Part shown: in pieces, positions 1-10,261 of the stretch
How the letters are laid out: each line of letters starts with the position of its first letter
Position numbering within the stretch: the first letter of the stretch is position 1
From: Adiantum capillus-veneris
Lineage: Eukaryota; Streptophyta; Polypodiopsida; Polypodiales; Pteridaceae
DNA: 64,000 bases
NCBI GenBank assembly: GCA_014529385.2
Contig: CM043963.1
Span: forward strand, 64,219,469 to 64,283,468
Reading direction: 5' to 3'
The notes under the pieces: model-generated
Database searches by the model: none
Seen by the model: the letters and a program-made list of their open reading frames with translations, nothing else
Told to the model about the DNA's origin: nothing
Program-made: the position numbers and the translations under genes

Positions 1-870
1 TTCACCTCCTGGCTGATTTGCAAACCTCCCTCGACCTCGATTATTTCCCACTTGACCTAGCATGTTTAGGCTGAGATTCTTCATCAAATCTACCATTTGC
101 CTCATGTCTTGCCTTAGCCCATCATCTTGCACTACTGTAGTGGCCACTGCTGGCATAACCTGAGTAGTAACAGGAACCACTGGTTCGTGATGGACCCTTG
201 GCATGCGACCTTGTAAAGAGTCCATAGGCTGAAATTAAGACCTCATGGGCAAAGACTCCACCCCTAACTGGCTCATTTTCCTCAGCTTCCACTCTTTGTT
301 CCTTGCTACCTCTAGTGCATCTTCATATGTCCTAGGCTTCTTTAGCTCCACTCTCCAACGTATATTCTCCCAAAGACCAGCCAAGAACCTGTCCTTCTTC
401 ATCATGTCAGGCGGGGGTACTGTGGTGCTAAGGCCTTGCACATTCGCTCCCATGCCAATGAAAACTTACGTATGTATGCATCTAGTGGCTTACCTTCCTT
501 TTGCACCAAAGCCTGTACTTCTTGCCACACTTTGTCAGGATCTTCTATCTTCACAAACTCCACTTCCAACCCATGTCGTAGATTGTCCCAACTCAACCTT
601 ACAGGTGGATCAGCCACACGCAACTCCTCTTCAAATGCTTTAGACCAAACTCGTGCATCACTCTTCAAACAAATTTGGAGAAGGCGTAACATCTGCGCAG
701 GGTCATGAATCTGGTTGCTAATGCAGGCAACCTCCATCTTTTCCAAAAATTCATCCACATCTTCATCCACATCTTTGGATAAGAGAAAGCCATGGCTACC
801 CAAGTTATAATGCTTTGAGAACCCCTTCGAACACACGTGCAAGAACCCAAAACTTCTCACTACCCTATTC
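1..870 (-). pseudogene. Ty3/gypsy-type gag, decayed, 3' part beyond window edge
   Basis: This is the capsid/nucleocapsid precursor region of an LTR retrotransposon, read on the minus strand from about 860 towards 1. The frame from 860 carries a retrotransposon-gag-like helical domain, with segments such as FLEKMEVACISN and DAYIRKFSLAWERMC. Near 440-450 the coding sense moves to another frame (PPPDMMKKDRFLAGL, then RTYEDALEVARNKEW), so there is one frameshift. That second frame meets a single TAA at 235-237 and then continues open to base 1 with a Gln/Val-rich linker ending in an RGRGRF-type basic stretch, typical of sequence before a zinc knuckle. The knuckle and pol would lie left of the window. 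Homology to the gag family is recognised by pattern, not by search. The element is dead as it stands. Confidence 0.75.
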
Positions 871-1784
871 CCAAAAACTTCAATGGAGCTAAACTTTAGA
901 TAAGGACAAACACATGCACATCAGATGAGTTTTCATAGTTAATCATTGGAATTACAACAGGAAAAGGACATTCCAAGATCTCTCTCAATCTTCTTGGCCT
1001 GAACATAAAGACTATGCGCTGCTGGAAAAAGATCTTCCTGGACACATGAACATTTATCTGGATTCTTTGAGTTAAATGAAAATGAGTGAATTGAGGGCCA
1101 TTTTGATCATCCATTAAAGCCAACCATGAAGCTCCCAAGAAGGCACACCTGACTTAACCTCTGATTTTGCCAGCCATCAAAACTTGGAAAAATTTTTACA
1201 GAGTTTCCCCAGAAGTAGAGAAATAGGAACCCAAAATATAGACTGTATATATATGCATAAACTGTCAACAATAGAACCCGAGCATCAAATAGGACTCACT
1301 AGTACATAGCCTATGGCGAGGTCACGAAAAGGATGCTCCAGCTACCGATATCACCGAAAGGATCTCCACATGTGAGAATCCCCCCGCTCAATAAAAACCT
1401 CACGCTATCGACCCTCACACGAAGGCTAATGCAAATCGCGTATAGTCAAGTCTTAGAAATGACTATCTTCCAGAACAAGTCTCAGAAATGGCTAGGACTG
1501 CCAAATATAACCAAGTATGGCTCCATAAATGCGTACAATGGCAGTTTCCACAAGTAACGTACAATCCAGCAGACAATGCACTCAAACAGGCGCCAAGTGA
1601 TGCATACCCACAACAACTGCAAGTGACATCACTGCTAGTATATCACTGTACTCTAGCTACTTGTACCTGTGTGAATCACCTGTACCTGTCCCTGTCCCTG
1701 TAACCTGTAAGCTGTAATCTGCAACCTGCAACCTGTAAGCCCGAATCTCGAAGCTCGAAGCTCGAAGTAGAAGGTACTCGAACA
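871..1784 (-). other. Leader between gag and PBS, no gene seen
   Basis: No convincing reading frame on either strand. The position between the gag start and a PBS-like site fits an LTR-retrotransposon 5' leader. The stretch 1650-1770 is locally repetitive and is listed separately. Confidence 0.45.
1650..1770. repeat. Short degenerate direct repeats
   Basis: Close-packed copies of ACCTGTCCCTGT- and CTGCAACCTGTAA-like words, followed by three copies of a TCGAAGC word. It is low-complexity sequence inside the presumed retrotransposon leader. Confidence 0.6.
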
Positions 1785-1805
1785 AGATCCTCCGTGGGGG
1801 CGCCA
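1785..1805 (-). promoter_or_regulatory. Candidate primer binding site
   Basis: On the minus strand the site begins TGGCGCC and ends GGATC, the form of a plant tRNA-Asp-type PBS as used by Tat/Athila-like elements. By eye about 14 of 21 positions agree with that model. It lies six bases inside a TGT...-edged LTR candidate and upstream of gag in the right orientation. Confidence 0.5.
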
Positions 1806-1811
1806 AAAGAA

Positions 1812-2200
1812 TGTGAGCGGGATGGAAACACACACAACGCCTCTATAATGACCCGACACACACTCTTGGGATGATACACACACAAACTATGGGGCACCAC
1901 TCGGCTTACACAATCCACCTGGCCGAGACAGGGAACACATCGATGGAGCGAGAGGAGAGAGACTATCCACTTTCCCACTCCACACAGAGACACACACACA
2001 CAAAAAAAAAAAAAAACTCAGCTCAAAAGAGGAGAACTTCTGATAATTAGATACAAATGAGCTTGGGCCAACACCAAGGGGCAAATAGCTCACACAAAAT
2101 GGGTAAAATATACCAGATACATTCACAAATTGGAGAAGAAGCTTCGCTCATAGGAGAAACTTACACAGCAAAAATAGCACAAAAAGAGTAAGAAATTTGG
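1812..2200 (-). repeat. Candidate 5' LTR, inner edge only
   Basis: Immediately outside the PBS the plus strand begins TGTGAGCGGG, so the minus-strand LTR would end CCCGCTCACA. I could not fix the outer edge; the end given is arbitrary and the LTR may reach much further right, towards 2.8 kb. Confidence 0.35.
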
Positions 2201-3436
2201 CAAAATGGACAGCTCCATCGCGTCCGGAACGGCCCAAAACCCCAGTCTACAATGTCAAAGTACTCAAATCCGACCTCGGATGAGCAGTTTACGGCCAAAA
2301 CAGGCTCCAAATACCCCAAAAACACACCTGCGGCTCTTCCTCCTCTCTTCTCTACGTTTTTTCTGGTCTTCTCTCAGTTTTTTCAGCTTCCACACTTAGC
2401 TTTATTACTTGGGCACCCTTGGCCTTTTAGATGACCTCCAACGGACCCCGAACAGGCCAAAAACTGACCTCGTAGTGCATAGTTGTCACCCTGCTGCATC
2501 CATACGCACACCTGGCACTCGATTTTTTTCAATAATGCCTCCCGCCACCATGTGAAGTGTCCCCAACATATGGTCCTCATGATGACCGTTCTACATAATT
2601 ATCACAAGAAAACATCCACGTTGTGCCCGTACTTCTCCGCGTGCAAGTATTGACCCCATTCGCCGTCCTAACGCCACTAGATGCCATATGACGCACCTGC
2701 TTACCTCATGTCATCGGCCCGCGGATAGCTTCCTCGAGAAGTTTTACGCGCTACCAACTCCTCATTATTATAGAAAAAACACACTGGTACTAGTAATAGT
2801 GAAAATCGATGCACTATGTACATGCTGCCCTACCTGTACACATGTGGGCCCCACGTAACCACCTGGCTCTGGAAAATGGGCAATCCTTTATTCGATGCAC
2901 CATACATGTGTATGTACATATGTGCAATCCCTTGCTCAAAAAAACTCCTGACACCGTCTCCATGTTCACTAACTGGAACTAGTCAACTACTTCCACTAAA
3001 GATGTATCCTCGGCTGTCAAAACGACCGAGAGGTTCGAGTCAAGGACAGCGACATCATCTTGCATATTCCAAGGAAAATTTGAAACTCCAAAACTGTAAA
3101 GAAATTTGTGTCATACAAAATTGAATATATTAAAAGAATTTATTGTGAAAAAAAGAATAGCACGCACCAAAGCAAGCAATTGATGATTGAGTCTGTGAGT
3201 TCCCTCGTCCGATTCTGTAAAATTGCAATCTTGTGGGGGTGATATGGAAAATACAGAATGCGTCCCCACACAGGAAGGACAACATGGAAATAGGGAAACA
3301 ACAATGACAAATCATCAGCGTTGGCATTGCTGATGGCATCTGCCATTTGTTACTCCATCATCTCAAGGCGTAACTGCTCCAATCTTTCACTATCGTCTTC
3401 TGTTGTGTCCCGCTCGGTGTTGAGACGGGTGTTGTA
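2200..3436. other. No gene recognised
   Basis: Open frames here are short and without family resemblance. Part may belong to the LTR starting at 1812; the right part is the 3' flank of the H3-like gene. Confidence 0.5.
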
Positions 3437-3982
3437 TCAATGCATTTGTGTAGATACTTCATGAACTTTGACCTTGTCAATAGGTGGTATTCTAAGAATA
3501 TTTTCCATCTTTCGGTCTAAAATACCGGCAGGCGGTATTGTTTTGTCATACCTGAACCTGAGAAGGCAAAGTGTGTTAATGTCTCGCGGCATCAATGTTT
3601 TCCTATGGGCGTGGGCCGAGAGATTGTAGCTGTCCTGGAAAATCTCTACAAAAAAATCCTCGGCGGCCTCGTGCAAGCACCCCATTGCACTTCGAGACCA
3701 CCAGAAATTCAGGTTGTGTTGCTCACAAATCTCGCGAACAACTCTCTGGAATGGCAGTTTAGGTATTGCCAATGAAATGTATTTTTGGAGCTTACGAAGT
3801 TCGAGTAGAACGCTCCTATTCTGCTCGTATCTTCTTCTTCGCATTGTTGCCCGTAAATGCGGCATGGTCTTGCCCGGAATCACCTGCGATGTTGACGGTT
3901 GCACTGTAGACGAGCTAGCCTGGCCCTGCGGACCAGACTGGCTAGGATAAACCTTCCTTGCTGTATGCTTTGTGCGGGCCAT
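3437..3982 (-). CDS. Divergent histone H3-like protein
   Basis: A 181-residue uninterrupted frame. The N-terminus MARTKHTARK copies the H3 tail (MARTKQTARK) with Q5 changed to H, keeping K4 and K9, but then diverges: S10 is V and no K14 or K27 context remains. Residues about 75-150 match the histone fold: an alpha-N helix (LLELRKLQKY), the alpha-1 motif KLPFQRVVREI, loop 1 with WW, alpha-2 (HEAAEDFFVEIFQD) and the alpha-3 entry HRKTLMPRDI. Loop 1 has the same length as canonical H3, without the insertion usual in CENH3, and the RYRPGTVAL motif is replaced. A roughly 35-residue C-terminal tail (IPPAGILDRKMENIL...) is absent from normal H3. It is intronless. A minus-strand TATAAAC lies about 120 bp upstream of the ATG. 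Expected role is nucleosomal or centromeric packaging, but function is inferred. Alternatives are a neofunctionalised retrocopy or a gene carried by a mobile element. Confidence 0.75.
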   Translation of the reverse strand: MARTKHTARKVYPSQSGPQGQASSSTVQPSTSQVIPGKTMPHLRATMRRRRYEQNRSVLLELRKLQKYISLAIPKLPFQRVVREICEQHNLNFWWSRSAMGCLHEAAEDFFVEIFQDSYNLSAHAHRKTLMPRDINTLCLLRFRYDKTIPPAGILDRKMENILRIPPIDKVKVHEVSTQMH

Positions 3983-4645
3983 GACTTGAACGAGGAGAAT
4001 GCGAGGAAATATGGAAATCAGGATGTGGGTAAAAATGCAGAGTGACTAGAGACACTTCGGAAAAAAAAAAGAGAAAAAAAAGGGGAGGGGGGGGGTGTTT
4101 ATATTAGCGGAATAAGTATAATGAGAAGAGGCGGCTGCATTAATCATGACATTGCGAGGTATGACGGGAAGCGTGAGAGCATAATGGTTACGCACCACGT
4201 GGCACATCGGGACTCAACACGATATTGGTGATGCCAAAATTAGTGGCACTGCCTATTCGCGGTGTGGCACGACGAGGAAAGAAGCGCCCCAATGGGTTGC
4301 CCTAGAAACAACGATATGTTGCGGCACAACGCAAGGAGACGGACCTGAGTACTCTGGACTAGCCGTATCGCGTTATGACACCACAACAAGCTGTCGCGCC
4401 AAAACGCGATAGCGGTGCTTTTCTGGGGTGGCGGCACCAGTTTCGCATTGTGGCGCGATCGTTCCACAGAGTCTGACACGTGGAATAATCATCACGGCGA
4501 CTGCATGATGCACGGAGGCCCCATGATGCATGTCAATCAATGTCATCAATGTCCTCGAGAGTCCTATAAATATGACTTGCTCCCCCATTTGCCCTTTGTT
4601 TGGATGTTGTGCTCTCTCGTCTATCTTCCCTTTTGAATTTCCGTT
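3983..4645. promoter_or_regulatory. Shared intergenic region of two divergent genes
   Basis: Some 660 bp separate the starts of the H3-like gene (minus) and the two-exon gene (plus). It contains a minus-strand TATAAAC at 4097-4103 next to a G-rich tract, and a strong plus-strand TATAAATA at 4565-4572, 74 bp before the plus-strand ATG. A bidirectional promoter arrangement is an inference. Confidence 0.5.
4565..4572 (+). promoter_or_regulatory. TATA box TATAAATA
   Basis: Perfect TATAAATA 74 bp upstream of the ATG at 4646, in the expected spacing for the plus-strand gene. Confidence 0.6.
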
Positions 4646-6285
4646 ATGGACCCCTTTAATGTTGAAGCAGAGGAGGAAGTGCCTTGCTCTCAGGATGCCC
4701 CCCAAGACAAACTATCTCATTTTCTATACCGCATTGGGCTTCAGCAGCGCGAGACAGAGATCAGGCCGATGTTCAATCCGGATTTCTCTTTGCATGAGTG
4801 GATTGTCTCGGCGCAACATTACCTATCAGGTTTTGAGCAGCCCTACCAGTAGCAAACGTCCGGTGGCACTGTCGAGATACAAGGAGTTCGTTTTGTTCAC
4901 ATGGAGGATATCAATTCGGACTCCTCCAAGAAACGCATATTTTCTAGGAGTTGCCTTAAGCTGCCAATGCACTTGCGGATAACATACTACAAGTGTACAC
5001 TTCATAACCGCAAGTGTCGAGCGGATGAATATTATGCAGGTTTTATTTTATATTTGCATTTAATTTTGGATGAGCATGTTGATGTTGCAGAGGCCTCACT
5101 AGAGGATCAGACTGGGGAGGGTCAAGAGCCCAAGTCTCGGGGAAGCCTTGCCTTGCAGGTTTCAGAGGGAGTCCAGCTTCAGGAGGGTGCTTTGCCTACT
5201 AGTGTTCTACCTACCATACCTATTGGTGATTTGCAGTATGTCATGCTTAACGACATTATGGAGCTTTTTGACCTTCAAGAGGACTATTGCCTTGCCATTG
5301 TGGCACAAAATCTCAAAGAGGATGATGCTGTCATTGACCCTGAGCACGACAAGTATTCTATTATAGATGCCCATGTAAATGACGATGAGTTCGTTGACCC
5401 CGCAAGTGCACTTGTGATGATTTACAATGATGTTGCTAGGTATGAGCGCACACTTCCAAGAGAAAATGAGTTTATGGAAGTGAAAAAAAAGCTAGGGATT
5501 GAAGAAATGGGTAAGGCAAGCACTTCTTCATCATCTTTGGCCTCAACCTCCAATGCGCCCACTAGAGGTCAGGGCGGCATCAACCTATGGAATGAGGACT
5601 TACTTGAGGAAGATGAAAACCAGAAGGTAATCTTTTTTTATTTGCCTTACCTTTTTGGTTTCTACTTATCTCATTTCATAACTTTAATTTGTTGCAGTTG
5701 GTGGTCTATGATGATACCTTCATTCCTCGCCCTCGTGGACAAGGCATGGAAGATTTAGGGAAGAATTCCTCTCTCGGCCAATACTTAAAGATTAATCTTA
5801 AGTATCCGAGTTTTTTGGTCTTCCATTCATCCTTCTCCAATGAAAACACGGAGCTACCCTTGATGACGTTGAAGACACTTTCAAGATATTTAGGAGGGTC
5901 CGTCATTAGGTGGAACCCAGATAAAATAATGCTTTTAGAAAAAAAGGCCACATTGTATATGTTTGGCCAAGGGCTAGGAATGTATGGTTTGCGTAGTCGC
6001 TATTTTTTGACCCAAGCAGCATATGGTTTGGCATGAGGAATCACTAACCCTATGCAATTACTAGAGTATGACAAGCATGCTATGTTTCGCAATAAACAAC
6101 CAATTGCGCATCTGACTACTGAAGAAATGTCTCTTGTGGCTATGGAGGTGGAGACAAATGTACTGTCGACAAACGAACCTGTAGGACTAGGTTGCAAAAG
6201 ACCAAGGCAAGAAGAAGATGATAACACACATCAGGCAAAAAAGCTAGAATATTTTGTAACTTTTCCTGATGAAGATGAAGAATAG
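4646..6285 (+). pseudogene. Unknown two-exon gene with two in-frame stops
   Basis: I do not recognise the family. From ATG 4646 a single frame runs through a TAG at 4850-4852 to 5626. A clean plant-type intron follows (5627-5697, GTAATC...TTTGTTGCAG, 71 bp, phase 0). Exon 2 continues from 5698 through a TGA at 6034-6036 to a terminal TAG at 6283-6285. Apart from the two stops the frame is intact, about 520 codons. Visible parts: an acidic N-terminus (EAEEEVPCSQD), a central acidic region with a Ser/Thr-rich linker (ASTSSSSLASTSNAPT), a globular-looking exon-2 segment (TLKTLSRYLGGSVIRWNPDK), and a C-terminus with a possible nuclear signal (CKRPRQEE) before acidic DEDEE. Both stops fit single C-to-T or G-to-A changes (CAG to TAG, TGG or CGA to TGA). 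It is divergently paired with the H3-like gene. Stop readthrough or RNA editing cannot be excluded but decay is simpler. Confidence 0.6.
5627..5697 (+). other. Spliceosomal intron
   Basis: Donor AAG/GTAATC, T-rich interior and acceptor TTTGTTGCAG/TTG. Removal joins two frames in phase 0 exactly, which supports real splicing history. Confidence 0.7.
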
Positions 6286-6458
6286 AGAAGCTCCAATGTA
6301 TATTGTCGATGCCAAAAAATAGTACATTTTCTATCAAAAAAATGAGTACATTATGTTTCTCACTTTTGTGACTGGTTGTCTTCTCCTGGCACAAATAATT
6401 ATATTGTGTTACAATGCGCTATCTTTAGGAAGTCTCAAACAACTTGGGTCGGAGTTGT

Positions 6459-7559
6459 CTAAGTTTTTTCAATGCGTTCTTTTTGAAGTCGCCACCCTGC
6501 ATGTCGCGATGCCGCAGAAGATGCCTCCCATATTTCCTTCTTCCGTCGTTTGCTTGCTAATCTCATTGCTTGGCCAATCAGACTGTCTTTGACACATTCC
6601 TTTCGGTGTGTTCTATGCATAAGTTTTCGATAAGTCCATTGATGTAGTTCCTCCAAACTGTTGGCTTTGTTTGCACCACCTCCGTGATGAGTGTGGCTGA
6701 AATAGCCAGTACGGGCTTGGTAGTGAGTTTTCTCCATACCTTGTGTAGACCATATAGCCAAGCTACCATACTGCCTAGCAAACCAAGGCATGTGGTTGCA
6801 TATGATATGCTCCAAAAAAGACCAGCCTATTGTTCATATGTAAATATATAATCACAATTTTATCAAATAAAGTAATTCTTACTTGATTGCTTTAACCCTC
6901 TTCTTCAAACCCCCAGAACCAACCTTCAGTTGTTCAATGTCTTGTAAGCATCGTTCTCTTAACCGAGGACCCAAGACAGTATTTTTTTCTCTGAGATCCT
7001 GCATGAGCTGCGTGATGCTTTTGTCCTTGCCTTTCAGTTGTTGAGCGCACTCTGTCACAGTTTGCTTCAAGCAAAAGTTTTCTTTGTGTGCAAGGTCTCT
7101 CTCAAGCTTAAGAATATCACTTCTCGCTGCCAAATGCTTGGTGTAGCCATATAAACCAGAATAGCCGTCTCCTGCATAGTTTAGCAATGACGTTATGTTT
7201 CTGAACGGTGGAGTTGAGTTGGTGATAGGATGCTCAGGATATATCTTGCCATCCACCCAAAGATCGACGCTTTTTTTACCTTGAAATCTGACGTTCTCTT
7301 TTGAAGCTTCGGAAAGGATTCCTCGCTTATTCTTCTTGTGGAGGGGCTCGTATTCTCTAGACAGTTTGATATGCATATGATACACATCGTTTTGACTCCT
7401 CGTCTGAGTTCTGTGTGAAGATGATAATGACATTGAGACGACTTGGTGAATGAGAAAGCTCAAAACAGAGGAGAGCGCAAGAGTGGAGCAAATGGAAGAG
7501 AACTCAAGGGAAGAAAGCGGAAAGCAAGAGAGATGTGAAACTAAGGAGAAGAATAACAT
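6459..7559 (-). CDS. Unknown protein, probably split gene (two segments)
   Basis: Two open segments follow one another on the minus strand: 7559-6879 (226 codons) and about 6824-6459 (roughly 119 codons). I do not recognise a characterised function. Segment 1 has a basic N-terminal part, a conserved-looking block (VDLWVDGKIYPEHPI, TPPFRNITSLLN, GDGYSGLYGYTKHLA) and a helical, coiled-coil-like C-terminus (LAHKENFCLKQTV to KVGSGGLKKRVKAIK). Segment 2 contains RQYGSLAIWSTQGMEKTHYQ and HHGGGANKANSLEELHQW. The first segment ends at AAG/TAAG, which contains a good GTAAG donor, and segment 2 is preceded by AATAG, so an intron of about 56 bp is suggestive. However, the simple junction does not keep frame, so an indel or other splice site is needed. 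The true start may be a downstream ATG near the MSLSSSHRTQ segment. A decayed paralogue of segment 1 lies at 36891-37550. Confidence 0.5.
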
Positions 7560-7860
7560 TCAATGCACCTCGTTGAGCGCCAAATCTTAGTTTTGAAAAA
7601 TCCAAAAGATTGAGATAATCGGCGTTCAATTTGGAGCCGTCGTATGTTATCATTGTCTGAACACTTTTTGAGAGTTTTAATAAACGTACCCCCCAAATCT
7701 GATATCCGAGTTTTTTTGAAAGTGAATATCAAAAATGAAATTAGGGAATTTTTATTATCTCTCTCTAAGCTGACCTGGCATTTCTTACAAGGCCCATTTT
7801 TTAGTCCAAACTTTTTCTAATGTATGCATATCTTTTATCTGTGGAAATGATTCCAAGATG
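7560..7860. other. No gene recognised
   Basis: AT-rich spacer between the minus-strand unknown gene and the decayed Ty3-type pol. Nothing identifiable. Confidence 0.4.
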
Positions 7861-9470
7861 GTCAGAAGAACTTGTGCCTTTAATTACTATAGCACAAGTG
7901 GATTCTCAAATACCAATTCCTATCACACCATAATAGATTGAGCAATCAGCTCTATATCAATTTTTGGTGGGAAGATTGTATCATAAAAATAAGGGTGGAA
8001 TCCTACTCTTGTGCATCAATCCTGAGGAGCAAGATGCCTACTTGAGTCACGCTCATACAACAATCATAGGTCTACAGTTTGCAAGACCAAACCCTACAAA
8101 TATTAACCTGGTTGGGTGTTTACTAGCCTACCATGAAGAGAGACGTTCATCACTATGTGAATGATTTCTCTCAATGTAAATAAAAATCTTCCTAGTACCC
8201 CATGCCACATTATTCCGCGTTTCAGTCACACCCCAATGGAGCAGATATCTGGTTGAGTATCTACCTAAGAGAATATTCCCAAAATACATGAGTAAAAGAC
8301 AAAAAAGAGCTATAGGAATTGAGGTAGCCAACTACACAATGATTAGAAACTTTCTCTATCGACGCTGGAAAGATCAACAGCTCAGATTGTGTACCAATGA
8401 AGATTACCTTCCTATTATGGAACAAGCTCACGTAGGTCTAGCAGGGGGTCACTTTACTCATGAGACCAAACCAAAGCTATATTGATGGCATGAATTTGGT
8501 GGCCAAATTTATTTGTTGATGTGACAGAGTTTGTTCGACAATACGATGCATGTCAACGAGCAAAGATGCCAACGAGAATGGATAACATGCCATTGCGTCC
8601 TATGATGGGAGCACGCGCATTTGCTAAATGGAGTATAGACTTTGTAGGTCCAATACAACCACCATCTTACAAAACTTGTCACAATATATTATTGTGGTAA
8701 CAGTTACTTAACCAAGTGGGCTGAGGCATGGGCCACCGAAAGAACGATGCTAGAACCAAGGCACAAATGCGTCTTTACTAGATACGTACTTCCTATTGAG
8801 CTTGTGAGTGATCGCGGATCGCATTTTCTCAATGAGGTGATAGAATATCTGCTAGATGAGTTCATGGTAATCCATAACAAATCTGCACCCCACTACCCCC
8901 AAGAAAATGGTCAAGCAAAAAATAAAAACAAAATTTTGATCTTTGTACTAACCAAACTGTTAGTTCAGGCATAACAGATTTGTAAATGCATCTTCACTTT
9001 GCCTTATGGTCTTATCAAGTTTCCTTTAAACGGCTTTGAACATGACTCCTTTTTATTTGGTCTATGACCTGGATGCAATATTGCAAATGGAATTCTTATC
9101 ACCCATACTCAGAGTTGCAAATGAGTTGGAATGCAAAGGACATGAGTTGTGAGAACGACTCAAGACTTAGAATGCATAGATGAACAATGTTTAGGAGCCA
9201 TTTCCCACATATATGCACAAAAACAAAAACAAAAGGGATTCTTCAACTAGCATTTTGCTGACTAAAGTTTTTAAACCAGGGGATTTAGTCCTAGTATACT
9301 CGTTGAAACAACATATACCCAAGTTCAAAAAAAAAGAACATGGTCCTTTTGTCATTGAAGATGTTTCACCAAACAAGTGGGGCTGTCAAGTTAGCCACGG
9401 TAGATGGAGAAATCATGGAAAATTGGATTAATGGATGTCGACTCCGCAAATACAACTTTCCCTTAATTAA
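7860..9470 (+). pseudogene. Ty3/gypsy integrase region, decayed
   Basis: Degenerate integrase read on the plus strand in several frames. Around 7960-8160 and again around 8290-8485 there are H2C2-like zinc-binding segments (LPIMEQAHVGLAGGHFTHET; then DACQRAKMP in another frame near 8545). The catalytic core follows: KWSIDFVGPIQPP near 8628-8660 (first Asp), ELVSDRGSHFLNE near 8798-8835 (second Asp) and SAPHYPQENGQAKNK near 8881-8925. In the last motif the expected catalytic Glu (NGQAE) reads Lys, a G-to-A change. The C-terminal domain is seen at 9262-9450 (FKPGDLVLVYSLKQH, then GAVKLATVDGEIMENWINGC after a frameshift). Several stops and frameshifts make it inactive. Reverse transcriptase is not visible upstream. 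Confidence 0.8.
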
Positions 9471-10059
9471 TAAACTTTTGCAAAGAATGCATGCATCCCA
9501 GGAAAGGAAGCTTAAACGACAACATGTTATTGAGGAGGCTCAAGAGGAAACTCGCATTCAAGTTCTAAAACAAAAAGTTGCAAGACAACTTGTTCTCCAA
9601 TCTGTACCACTCAATACCCTCCACATTCAACCCTTAGCAAAGGATGAGGTCGAGACTGATGACGAGTGGCTAGATGGTCTTGATATGCGAATCAATGTGA
9701 ATTTGAACGATGGCGATTACAAAGTTAAATATTTAGCAGATACAAGAGCTCGAGTAAATGCGTACAACTATTCCACTTACCGCAAAGCAACTACTCAACC
9801 ACTTGAGTAACGTCGAGCCACTTTCAAGGGATGCAACAAGAGTATCACTCCAACTTTAGGGAAGATCAACTTGAATGTTATGGTTCATGGATTCTCTTGC
9901 CCGCATACTTTCATATGTATAGCGGACGAACACATGAATGAGGACCTAATATTAGGTGTTCCGTGGATGAGAACCTACAAGACCATATTAGGTATTTTGG
10001 TAAAAATCTCACATTATGGGAATCTCCAAATCGATGTAATTTGGGAATTTTCCACTTAA
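9471..10059 (+). pseudogene. Retropepsin-like domain fused after integrase
   Basis: The frame that carries the end of the integrase (ENWINGCRLRKYN) stays open into a basic helical linker and then a retroviral-type aspartic protease. The catalytic loop is at about 9727-9756 (VKYLADTRARVNAYN), with the usual DTG changed to DTR. After one TAA near 9808 the same frame continues with the flap and body (INLNVMVHGFSCPHTF) and the second conserved motif EDLILGVPWM at about 9940-9970. In ordinary Ty3/gypsy elements the protease precedes reverse transcriptase, so this order is unusual. The Gly-to-Arg change at the active-site loop and the stop argue for inactivity. Confidence 0.65.
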
Positions 10060-10261
10060 AGTGGGAAAAACTGAGGTGTGTGGTTAGTAAATAAAGTGAA
10101 AATCTCATAGGATTGTGGTGTTGATAAACACCAAAAGTCAAGAGGATGTACAACACATGGATTTGAATAATAACTACGAATTACATAAAACAAAGGAAGA
10201 TACAAAAAAGATTTTGTTCACAAATTGACTAGTATAGTCACAATAGAAGCTCCACATAATT

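Noticed and set aside
2816-3124. Plus-strand frame of 102 codons as a gene
   Set aside because: No domain, signal or neighbour supports it, and it overlaps a presumed LTR flank.
3437-3982. Calling the H3-like gene CENH3
   Set aside because: It lacks the longer loop 1 and the usual C-terminal ending of plant CENH3, so only a divergent H3 variant is claimed.
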